Positions 14,941 to 21,160 of a DNA stretch of 22,928 nt are shown in pieces. This DNA comes from a virus: IMG/VR virus record IMGVR_UViG_3300025896_000194, positions 1-22,928 of that record. One strand, written 5' to 3'. The translations under genes were made by a program, and so were the position numbers. The number at the start of each line of letters is the position of its first letter. Within the stretch, counting starts at the first letter, position 1. A model generated the notes under the pieces. That model had not been told where the DNA came from. It saw only the letters and a program-made list of their open reading frames with translations, and made no database searches.

Positions 14941-15900
14941 ATGATCACAACCTTTTCCAGCAGCGCGAAGATCGCCATCACGCCAACAACTGACGTTTCC
15001 AGTAGTGTTCCTTTTGGCCTGTCCGGGGGAATGTCTGCGGAAAGTAGCGCGGAAGGCGATGAATCCTTTTTCATCCGCGCTTTCTACCCAGCCTATACTA
15101 ACTTCGATTCAGGAGGTTCCGCCGTGGATGATTCATTCACATTCGGAACCTTCCCCGGATTCGAGGACAACGGCACGGGCGGAACCGCTGAAAAGGACTG
15201 GAACGGGCAGGCGCTTTCCATCGTCACAGCAAAGGCTCTAGTGATTGAGATTAAGCCGATTCAAGCCTACCTCGGAACGGCCGCGACTGGCGTGCTGACC
15301 AGTGACGGAACCAACGTCACGGACGGGGACACTGTGACCATCGAAAGCATAGTTTATCGGTTCAAAAACACGATGGCCGCAGCCTACGATATCAAGATTG
15401 CCGCAACCGCCGCGCTTACCATCCTGAATCTGGACGCCGCGATTGATGCCAGCGGGACTCCCGGAACTGAATACTACACCGGAACCCTCGCTCATCCTTC
15501 CGTTTTGGCTACAGGGACAACGGCCACAACCATTTCCTTCATCTACGCCAGGACGGGAGACGCGGGAAACCTGATCGCCACCACGGAAGCCAGCACGCAC
15601 CTAAGCTGGGGGGCTGCTACGCTCACGGGCGGGGAGGACGTAACGCAACCCGCCGTTGCGCGGACCCTTGAGGGCACAGTCAGGATTGAACTTGGCAACG
15701 GATTCCTCCCCGGAACCAGCGCAAGCCTGATCTATGAAGTAACAAGCCCGTCACTCCTTACACTGGCCATTCCGGAAGGGTGGACCCCTGGCGGTTCTGG
15801 ATCAATCCTAGTCTCGTTCACTTCCGATGGACCTTACCCACTGACCGACAAGGACGTAAACGCAGTTGTCACAGTCGCCATTATTGGCAGCTCCACTTAA
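14941..15900 (+). CDS. tail tip protein candidate 2 with inserted Gly/Thr-rich domain, 319 aa
   Basis: A beta-rich protein in three parts. Residues 1-111 (SVPFGLSGGMSAESSAEGDE, SFTFGTFPGFEDNG) and 232-319 (GTVRIELGNGFLPGTSASL, GSILVSFTSDGPYPL) look like one structural body split by a domain at about 112-231. The insert has the pattern DGDTVTIESIVYRFKNT, IKIAATAALTILNLDAAID, GTPGTEYYTGTLAHP, GDAGNLIATTEA and LTGG. I recognise this pattern as a widespread module of phage virion proteins. The stop is followed by the next start after 7 bases. Exact tail role is unknown. Confidence 0.65.
   Translation: MITTFSSSAKIAITPTTDVSSSVPFGLSGGMSAESSAEGDESFFIRAFYPAYTNFDSGGSAVDDSFTFGTFPGFEDNGTGGTAEKDWNGQALSIVTAKALVIEIKPIQAYLGTAATGVLTSDGTNVTDGDTVTIESIVYRFKNTMAAAYDIKIAATAALTILNLDAAIDASGTPGTEYYTGTLAHPSVLATGTTATTISFIYARTGDAGNLIATTEASTHLSWGAATLTGGEDVTQPAVARTLEGTVRIELGNGFLPGTSASLIYEVTSPSLLTLAIPEGWTPGGSGSILVSFTSDGPYPLTDKDVNAVVTVAIIGSST
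15274..15633 (+). other. inserted phage virion domain (coding) within tail protein
   Basis: Encodes residues about 112-231 of the 319-aa tail protein. Key pattern: GDTVTIESIVYRFK, then IKIAATAALTILNLDAAIDA, TPGTEYYTGTLAHPSV, TGDAGNLIATTEA, ending LTGG. Similar repeats are common in tail and capsid decoration proteins of many phages. Boundaries are approximate and set by eye. Confidence 0.55.
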
Positions 15901-15907
15901 TTTCCCC

Positions 15908-16420
15908 ATGGACACAGAAACCACGATTGAAACAGACCTGAAACTTTCCGTGAATTACGGCGGGGTAACTCCCATCGGGGGCGGGCGGATGAGCTTTTCC
16001 CCGAACCACCTTAGCCGGATTGCGCCAACGAATGACAGCACCTTTGTCCGGCGCATCCTGTTCACTGACCTTCTTACGGATGGCTCATACAAGACATTCA
16101 AAATGGTTTGGAATACCGGGAACGTGCTTACGAACCATGCTGACGTTGCGCTGACCAATCCAGCCGGGGAGGAAATCACCTATTCCGATACAGGGCGGCT
16201 TCTCTACGTCAAATCCAACGTCCACACCTACAACGTCACGGCTTCCGTCCCGCTCCCGTCATACATCAGCGCAAACGGGGCATTCCTACTGGACTCCGCT
16301 TTTGATATTACAAACCCGCCAGACGGCGACCCGATCCTGGAGATTCGCTGGCTGGCTACCGGGATTACCGCCGTCGGTTCCGGGAATTTCTACTGCGACT
16401 TAATCCTTGCCGTTTCCTGA
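15908..16420 (+). CDS. tail tip protein candidate 3, 170 aa
   Basis: Starts at the ATG in TTTCCCCATGG, 7 bases after the previous stop; the in-frame ATG at 15866 would overlap that gene and is not preferred. The chain is beta-rich with a jelly-roll-like feel: TFVRRILFTDLLTDGSYKTF, HTYNVTASVPLPSYIS, PILEIRWLATGITAVGSGNF. No signal peptide. It is probably a structural tip or decoration protein in a run with the genes on either side; no family recognised. Confidence 0.6.
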   Translation: MDTETTIETDLKLSVNYGGVTPIGGGRMSFSPNHLSRIAPTNDSTFVRRILFTDLLTDGSYKTFKMVWNTGNVLTNHADVALTNPAGEEITYSDTGRLLYVKSNVHTYNVTASVPLPSYISANGAFLLDSAFDITNPPDGDPILEIRWLATGITAVGSGNFYCDLILAVS

Positions 16421-16422
16421 TT

Positions 16423-16950
16423 ATGTATATCGACAAAATCAAAGCATCCTTTTCCGTCGAGTCTGCCCTGAATAGTGAGGACTCCGGCGTTCAAGGTTCC
16501 GTCAATACCCTCATCGGGCAGGATCTGACCTATCTCGGATTGGATTCGTTCTACTCGTTCTGCATCGACGGGGAGAACCTCGCCACGATGATGTTTGATT
16601 CCTTTCCTTCCGTGGAATTGAATGCGGTCGCCTTGGATGGGGACGACAAGCAACCGCTTCTAATCAACTCAATCCACGGCTACGCAATCAAGGTCATTGC
16701 TGACGCTGGCCTGACGCCAACCGGGGCCGTGAACGTGTCGATTCTGGACATCGGCAGCATTACTGGAGTTACCGGCGCAGAGCACCGACTGATTGCAGGG
16801 GACTCATTGGTTGTCATGACTGATAAAGGGTGGCCACCGCTCGCCACCGCTCAAATAGAACTGGCTGAAGTCGGCACGCTGGCGAACTGCAAGGTTGCGT
16901 TCTGCCTGTTTGGTCACTCAACCGCAACCGCTCTTGGATATGGCAGCTAA
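16423..16950 (+). CDS. tail tip protein candidate 4, 175 aa
   Basis: Begins 2 bases after the previous stop. Beta-rich body (DLTYLGLDSFYSFCIDGENL, NSIHGYAIKVIADAGL, GAEHRLIAGDSLVVMTDKGW) ending LFGHSTATALGYGS. Its size and composition resemble the neighbours on both sides, and the three may share a fold, though pairwise similarity is not evident by eye. Function unknown; structural tail role inferred from position. Confidence 0.6.
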   Translation: MYIDKIKASFSVESALNSEDSGVQGSVNTLIGQDLTYLGLDSFYSFCIDGENLATMMFDSFPSVELNAVALDGDDKQPLLINSIHGYAIKVIADAGLTPTGAVNVSILDIGSITGVTGAEHRLIAGDSLVVMTDKGWPPLATAQIELAEVGTLANCKVAFCLFGHSTATALGYGS

Positions 16951-17494
16951 AACAAAACCAGTCACCACGGCGATTATTCAACTGCCGGATGCTTGCCCGC
17001 CTGAATTTCCATTTCAGGCAATGAGTGAACATCCGTCAGAAATCACCAAGTTCATTCTGGTTGATTTTGGAGTCGCCGTGCCAAGCCCCGCGACCATCGA
17101 ACAGATGGAGGATATTCTGGATTTTGTTCCTACCTGCCAGCCGTTTTCCCGCATCACTTATCTGGACGGAGATGGGAAGCCTATCGGTTCAATGTCCTCA
17201 GCGGCCAAGGGGTATTCCCTGAATGACCGGCGATGGGATGACGGCAGGCATTATTGCCAAAGGGGGATTCTCGCTGTGCGTAGGATGTGGGCTGAGGGCG
17301 AAGCGCGGGGAATGATCCCCGGCGAAATCACCAGCCCCATCCCAACCCCCTACGTCCCGCCCGTAATCGAGCCTGCCGTATTTGTGGAACTCCCCCCGGT
17401 CTATGCCATCCAAGACCCGTCTGAACTTTACACCGATCCAATCCGCATCCTCCCGGAAGAACTCGCAAACCTTGACACTCCCCCAAAACCATGA
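16940..17494 (+). CDS. hypothetical tail protein with Pro-rich C-terminus, 184 aa
   Basis: The frame is open to 16895, but ATG 16940 (MAAKTKPV) leaves only an 11-base overlap with the previous gene and is preferred. The N-terminal two-thirds is alpha/beta (EITKFILVDFGVAVPSP, QPFSRITYLDGDGKPIGSM, GRHYCQRGILAVRRMWAEGE). The C-terminus is a Pro-rich linker-like tail (PIPTPYVPPVIEPAVFVELP). It is the last gene before the lysis cassette and joins it by ATGA. Possibly a tail-fibre attachment or assembly factor; no family recognised. Confidence 0.6.
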   Translation: MAAKTKPVTTAIIQLPDACPPEFPFQAMSEHPSEITKFILVDFGVAVPSPATIEQMEDILDFVPTCQPFSRITYLDGDGKPIGSMSSAAKGYSLNDRRWDDGRHYCQRGILAVRRMWAEGEARGMIPGEITSPIPTPYVPPVIEPAVFVELPPVYAIQDPSELYTDPIRILPEELANLDTPPKP

Positions 17495-17895
17495 CGCGAA
17501 TCCTTTTACTCTGCCTCGCGCTCCCGGCTTGCACGGTCCGGCCTATGATGAAATCAGGCGATTCCTATGTGAGTCTTGGCGGGTCGATCTTCACTAAGTC
17601 AGCCAATGAAACCGCTACGTATTCCGGGCCGCTTGGGAATCTCAGCTATGCCGACACAGGCAAGGATGAGACGGTAATTCCGGGAAAGATCGTGAATTAC
17701 TACGGCATCAAAGCCGCAACGGAAGCCGCAACGTCTGCCTTCCGCACTTCCGAAAGCACCACGCGCATTCTCGCCAAAGAGGAAACGAAGAAGGTTGGCA
17801 TTCAATCCGCCGCCGATGTGGAGAAGGTGAAGATTCTCAACCCGGTTGAGGAAGCGATTCCTGCCGCCGCAATCCCAACCCCTGCCGCGCCATGA
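17491..17895 (+). CDS. lipoprotein (outer spanin candidate)
   Basis: A 134-aa protein with a short lipoprotein-type signal: MTRILLLCLALPAC, with Cys14 as the likely lipidated residue (LPAC; Pro at -2 is unusual). The mature part has no further membrane helix, a helical Ala/Thr region (IKAATEAATSAFRTSES) and a Pro/Ala-rich end. It opens a tightly overlapping lysis cassette (ATGA joins on both sides). In diderm hosts outer spanins are small lipoproteins that link to an inner-membrane spanin and fuse the membranes; this gene with the next one would suit that pair. It is longer than most o-spanins, so an ordinary phage lipoprotein is the alternative. Confidence 0.6.
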   Translation: MTRILLLCLALPACTVRPMMKSGDSYVSLGGSIFTKSANETATYSGPLGNLSYADTGKDETVIPGKIVNYYGIKAATEAATSAFRTSESTTRILAKEETKKVGIQSAADVEKVKILNPVEEAIPAAAIPTPAAP

Positions 17896-18161
17896 CCATT
17901 GACGATACGGAACTACTCAAGACCGCCGTTGGATGGGTCGCCGCAATCGGAACAACCTTGACCGGCTCCGTTGCTTATCTCTTTTCCCAAGTCGTCGCAC
18001 TCAACCGCAAGGTTGGGCATATGGAATCTGAGATTGAAGAATACAAACGCGACATTGCCGAATACAAAAACTGCCCGATTCCGCAATGCCATTTCCGAAT
18101 GATCAAGCTCCGCAAGGAATGGACTGACACCGTAGCCAAACTCAAAACAACGACATCATGA
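17892..18161 (+). CDS. membrane protein with coiled coil (inner spanin or holin candidate)
   Basis: Eighty-nine aa: an N-terminal transmembrane helix (about 12-34, AVGWVAAIGTTLTGSVAYLF) followed by a coiled coil (LNRKVGHMESEIEEYKRD, then IAEYKN). Next come two Cys in NCPIPQCHF and a basic end. The N-in membrane helix plus periplasmic coiled coil is the layout of Rz-type inner spanins, and a lipoprotein gene lies just upstream. The order (lipoprotein first) is reversed compared with Rz/Rz1. A small holin accessory is the other possibility. ATGA overlaps on both sides. Confidence 0.6.
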   Translation: MTIDDTELLKTAVGWVAAIGTTLTGSVAYLFSQVVALNRKVGHMESEIEEYKRDIAEYKNCPIPQCHFRMIKLRKEWTDTVAKLKTTTS

Positions 18162-18376
18162 ATGAAATCACCAAATCCAAATCCATCTTCAAATCCAAGT
18201 CAGTCTTTGCCGGGGTCTTGGTTGCCGTGGCCGGTGCTCTTGGTTCCTTCGCACCAGACCTCGCCCCGTGGCTTGCGGCTCATGCTGACGTTGTGCTCAT
18301 GGCTGCGGGCATTCTGCAAGTTGGTTTGCGCATGGTTACCAAAGGCAGCGTTACCCTGTTTGGTGATTCTGACTAG
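18158..18376 (+). CDS. holin candidate, two membrane helices
   Basis: Seventy-two aa with a Lys-rich N-terminus (MNEITKSKSIFKSK), two hydrophobic helices (SVFAGVLVAVAGALGSFAP and ADVVLMAAGILQVGLRMV) and a short polar end. Size and two-helix hairpin fit a holin, which forms membrane lesions that release the endolysin. Located in the cassette that ends in a CHAP endolysin. A second ATG, at 18162 in the +1 frame, opens an ORF that covers this whole gene and continues past it. Confidence 0.6.
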   Translation: MNEITKSKSIFKSKSVFAGVLVAVAGALGSFAPDLAPWLAAHADVVLMAAGILQVGLRMVTKGSVTLFGDSD

Positions 18377-18563
18377 TTGTTCCCACGACTACCGGACGGC
18401 AAAACAAACCCTGACCTCCGCACAACTTGATTCCTGGGCAACCCCAATCCACCCGGAACCGCTTCAATTTACCCCCCTGATCCCCCGCACTTATTCAGAA
18501 CTAGAAAGGCAAGCCGCAGATGAACAGGAAGCCCTCAAGACCTTACGCGCCCTTGGATTCTGA
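18321..18563 (+). CDS. small lipoprotein overlapping the holin gene (spanin candidate)
   Basis: In a different frame from the holin, codons from TTG 18321 read a lipoprotein-like signal. Lys8 is followed by the hydrophobic stretch AALPCLVILTSC, with the LTSC lipobox cysteine at 18378-18380. The mature part (about 61 aa) is hydrophilic with a helix YSELERQAADEQEALKTLRA. Only this frame fills most of 18377-18563. The same frame is open back to ATG 18162, only 4 bases from the holin start, giving a 133-aa version with an odd Ser/Pro-rich N-terminus; the start is therefore uncertain. Overlapping or embedded lipoproteins are typical of outer spanins. Confidence 0.5.
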   Translation: MVCAWLPKAALPCLVILTSCSHDYRTAKQTLTSAQLDSWATPIHPEPLQFTPLIPRTYSELERQAADEQEALKTLRALGF

Positions 18564-18666
18564 GGAAGAACGCCGCGCCCCGGTTGGTTGCCTTCTTTCC
18601 TTTGTCTGCGGAATCGCTGCCGTTGCCTGCATTATTGCCCGTCTCGTTTACCTGAATCTCCCATGA
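18520..18666 (+). CDS. 48-aa single-helix membrane protein
   Basis: A short gene that is easy to overlook. A hydrophilic N-terminus (MNRKPSRPYAPLDSEEERRA) is followed by one hydrophobic helix (about 22-40, GCLLSFVCGIAAVACIIA) and a short RLVYLNLP end. It starts 44 bases inside the upstream lipoprotein gene and its stop overlaps the next start as ATGA (18663). These joins, the clean membrane helix and the lack of any other gene in 18564-18662 support it. It may be an antiholin, pinholin-like or spanin-related factor; the sequence does not decide. Confidence 0.55.
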   Translation: MNRKPSRPYAPLDSEEERRAPVGCLLSFVCGIAAVACIIARLVYLNLP

Positions 18667-18890
18667 AAACTTACCTCCTTAAATACCTCGCCACCTGGCT
18701 TGCGGATAACAATAAGCAAGTCGTCGGCTACATCATCGAAGCCATCAAGACGGCAGATAATCGTTTCGAGAAGGGGCCGGAAAAGCTCCGATTCGTTCGG
18801 ACTGCCGCTGTCTCCTTCCTGAATGACAAGGCTGGATGGTTGGTGGACACGATTATTCACCTTCTCTTGGCTTGGACCCGTAAGGCATGA
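18663..18890 (+). CDS. small helical lysis-cassette protein, 75 aa
   Basis: The frame is open to ATG 18588, but 18663 (MKTYLLKYLATWLADNNK) gives the ATGA overlap and is preferred. Helical throughout, with amphipathic segments (QVVGYIIEAIKTADNRFEKG, KLRFVRTAAVSFLND) and a hydrophobic C-terminal helix (GWLVDTIIHLLLAWTRKA). The middle faintly recalls the soluble half of some small phage holins, but this is not firm. It is joined to the endolysin by another ATGA overlap, so it is probably a membrane-associated lysis factor. Confidence 0.55.
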   Translation: MKTYLLKYLATWLADNNKQVVGYIIEAIKTADNRFEKGPEKLRFVRTAAVSFLNDKAGWLVDTIIHLLLAWTRKA

Positions 18891-19399
18891 GCACGCTACC
18901 CCTTAGATTGCGCCTAATCTCAACCGCCCGAAATGAAGTCGGAACGGTGGAATCATCACGCAATACAGGGAAGCGCATCCGCGAGTATCAAGCCGCAACG
19001 AATCTAGGCGGAACTAGCTGGCCATGGTGCGCGGCATTCGTCTGTTGGTGTATCCGTGAATGGGGGAAGGATGCGGAAGTATTAAAGGCGCTCGGAAAGT
19101 CACCGGCTCAGTTTGAGAAGTGGCGACCAAAGACCGCCGCTGCATTCGGCTTTGAGGATTGGGCACGGAAGAACGGGCTTCTAATCCTTACCGACAGCCA
19201 ACAAAACCAACTACGCACAGGTGATTTGATCGTGTTTGATATGTCTCATATCGGGATCGTGGTCAACGATTCTGGAACCAAGGTATTCACCGTGGAAGGG
19301 AATACAGGCCCATCCGGGGGCCGTGAAGGAGATGGGGTATGGGAGAAAGTCCGTAACCGCCCGGAGGCCCGTTCATTTATCCGGCTATTGCCACCATGA
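18887..19399 (+). CDS. endolysin with CHAP domain
   Basis: A 170-aa single-domain peptidoglycan hydrolase of the CHAP (NlpC/P60-like) type. Catalytic features visible: Cys48 in GTSWPWCAAFVCWC, His121 in DMSHIGIVV and a polar residue in VEGNTG (E137/N139). CHAP enzymes cut peptide bonds or the amidase bond in peptidoglycan. No signal peptide, so release depends on a holin from the adjacent genes. No separate cell-wall-binding domain, which is usual for phages of diderm hosts. Start overlaps the previous stop (ATGA) and the stop overlaps the fibre gene (ATGA). Confidence 0.88.
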   Translation: MSTLPLRLRLISTARNEVGTVESSRNTGKRIREYQAATNLGGTSWPWCAAFVCWCIREWGKDAEVLKALGKSPAQFEKWRPKTAAAFGFEDWARKNGLLILTDSQQNQLRTGDLIVFDMSHIGIVVNDSGTKVFTVEGNTGPSGGREGDGVWEKVRNRPEARSFIRLLPP

Positions 19400-21150
19400 G
19401 AAACATTATCACCATCCTATTTCTGGCCGTATCCGCCGCCTCCGCACTAGCTCAGGCGCGGATCATTAACACCACAGCAACCCGCCCCGTCACGGAAGCG
19501 CCTGCAATCTCAGCCTATCGCGCTAATGCCCTGACGTTCCGGGTTAAACTGGACGCAACCCGTCCAACCCTGACCGGCGTAACGACTCTCACGGCAGAAA
19601 TCCGGGCAAGCAAGCTGGATACCGGCGCGCCCCTTGCGGCTACAGACATAGACGCACCAACCGAGGCAGGGCCTTTCGACATTGAAATGACGGCGGGGCA
19701 GATGAACCAATCCCTTAATGGGGCGGCATCCGGCGTCTTTTGGTTGGTGATTTATACTATCGCGCCAAACGACGTTCTGGACGTGCTTTATACGGCTCCG
19801 TTAAAGCTGATGGAGCACGGGGCAAGCCTGACCGCTCCCTCCCCACCTAATACCGCAATTGCGCTTACCCGGTCCGCTGCCGATGCGCTTTATACCACCT
19901 TGGCCGCTACTGCCGCACTGGATGTCCGTGTAACCGATCTGGAAGCCGGGACCGGAACTGATACCGTCCTTGGGGATTCTGATGGCGTTGGCGTGAGTGA
20001 TTCTAGCGACTTATGGGTATCAGACGGCACGCCAGCCGGAGCGGTGGACCTGACGCCATATGCTCTGACCGCAACCATTGCCGCCGGGTATCAACCACTT
20101 GATTCCGACCTGACTTCACTGGCCGCTCTGGCATCAACTACTTTCGGGCGGGGTTTGATTACCACAGTGGATGCGGCGGGACTTCGGACATCTGCGGGAC
20201 TCGGAACCCTCGCCACTCAATCAGGGACGTTTAGCGGAACTAGCAGCGGAACCAATACCGGGGACCAAGACCTTTCCGGCTACCTCGCCAGCGCGACCGC
20301 CGCGACAACCTACGTGCCTGTAACCCGCACGATCAACGGAAGCGCCCTGTCTTCCGATGTCACAATTTCAACCATCACGGGCAATGCGGGAACGGCTACG
20401 GCTCTAGCGACCCCCCGCGCAATCAATGGAACCAACTTTGATGGTTCCGCCGCAATCACTGTAACCGCAGCAGCCGCAACCTTGACCGGCAACACGCTGA
20501 ATGCCGCCGTGACCGCCAGTAGCCTTACCAGCGCAGCGGGCGGGGCCTTTGGAACCGGGGCTTATGCCGCCACACCAACACGGGCAACCCTTGGGCTGGC
20601 AACGTCCGACTCCCCGGCATTCGCCGCGCTTTCACTGGCGGGGCAATCCCTCACCGGAACGCAAGCCACTAGCCTGGCTGAGATTGCAACAACGTGGAAC
20701 ACGACTGGTATTCCAACCGCATTTAAACTGGACGTAACAAACACCGCCAGCAATGCCGCGAGTTCACTGATGGATTTACGGTCGGGCGGAATAAGCCGTT
20801 TCAGGGTGCAGGTTGACGGGCAGGTTTATGGATCGGTTGCTTCGTTTGCAAGTTACGCACTCATCCCCGCCATTTTCGCAAGGTCAGCCACGGGTCGCTT
20901 TGTGATGGGTGCTGCTGACGATGTGGCCTTGCAACGCAACGCCGCAGGAGTCGCCGAAATCAACAGCGGCACCACCAACGCCTATCGGGATTTGCGGGTG
21001 CGCAGCATCATCGCACAACCTCCCGCAACCATCACCCCGGCCAGCAACGGCGACATGGTTTTCGAGGCCACCAGCAACACCAGCGTGACCCTAAAACTCA
21101 AAGGCACCGATGGCACAGTTCGCAGCGTCGTCTTGACTCTGGCGCCATAA
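19396..21150 (+). CDS. fibre-like protein with Sec signal peptide, 584 aa
   Basis: The N-terminus MRNIITILFLAVSAASALAQ is a textbook signal peptide (cleavage after ALA), which is not normal for a tail fibre. Residues 22-150 form an unrecognised beta domain. The rest is low-complexity Thr/Ala/Gly/Ser sequence with fibre hallmarks: YQPLDSDLTSLAALAS, GLRTSAGLGTLATQSGTFSG and the repeat GNAGTATALATPRAINGT (near residue 330), as in T4- and stf-like fibres. The C-terminus (NGDMVFEATSNTSVTLKLKG) is of a type I recall at the ends of many phage fibres. Starts by ATGA overlap with the endolysin. Either a side fibre or an exported adhesin-like protein. Confidence 0.75.
   Translation: MRNIITILFLAVSAASALAQARIINTTATRPVTEAPAISAYRANALTFRVKLDATRPTLTGVTTLTAEIRASKLDTGAPLAATDIDAPTEAGPFDIEMTAGQMNQSLNGAASGVFWLVIYTIAPNDVLDVLYTAPLKLMEHGASLTAPSPPNTAIALTRSAADALYTTLAATAALDVRVTDLEAGTGTDTVLGDSDGVGVSDSSDLWVSDGTPAGAVDLTPYALTATIAAGYQPLDSDLTSLAALASTTFGRGLITTVDAAGLRTSAGLGTLATQSGTFSGTSSGTNTGDQDLSGYLASATAATTYVPVTRTINGSALSSDVTISTITGNAGTATALATPRAINGTNFDGSAAITVTAAAATLTGNTLNAAVTASSLTSAAGGAFGTGAYAATPTRATLGLATSDSPAFAALSLAGQSLTGTQATSLAEIATTWNTTGIPTAFKLDVTNTASNAASSLMDLRSGGISRFRVQVDGQVYGSVASFASYALIPAIFARSATGRFVMGAADDVALQRNAAGVAEINSGTTNAYRDLRVRSIIAQPPATITPASNGDMVFEATSNTSVTLKLKGTDGTVRSVVLTLAP
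20101..20126 (+). repeat. fibre DNA repeat, copy 1
   Basis: This stretch matches 23 of 26 bases at 21359-21384 in the next fibre gene. It encodes DSDLTSLAA, a motif common in phage fibres (LDADLTALAAL type). Such shared words allow recombination between fibre genes. Confidence 0.6.
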
Positions 21151-21160
21151 TCAAAATCAC

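Noticed and set aside
18588-18662. Upstream start (18588) for the 75-aa lysis-cassette protein
   Set aside because: It would add a Cys/Arg-rich segment in a region better explained by the 48-aa membrane protein, and it loses the ATGA coupling at 18663.
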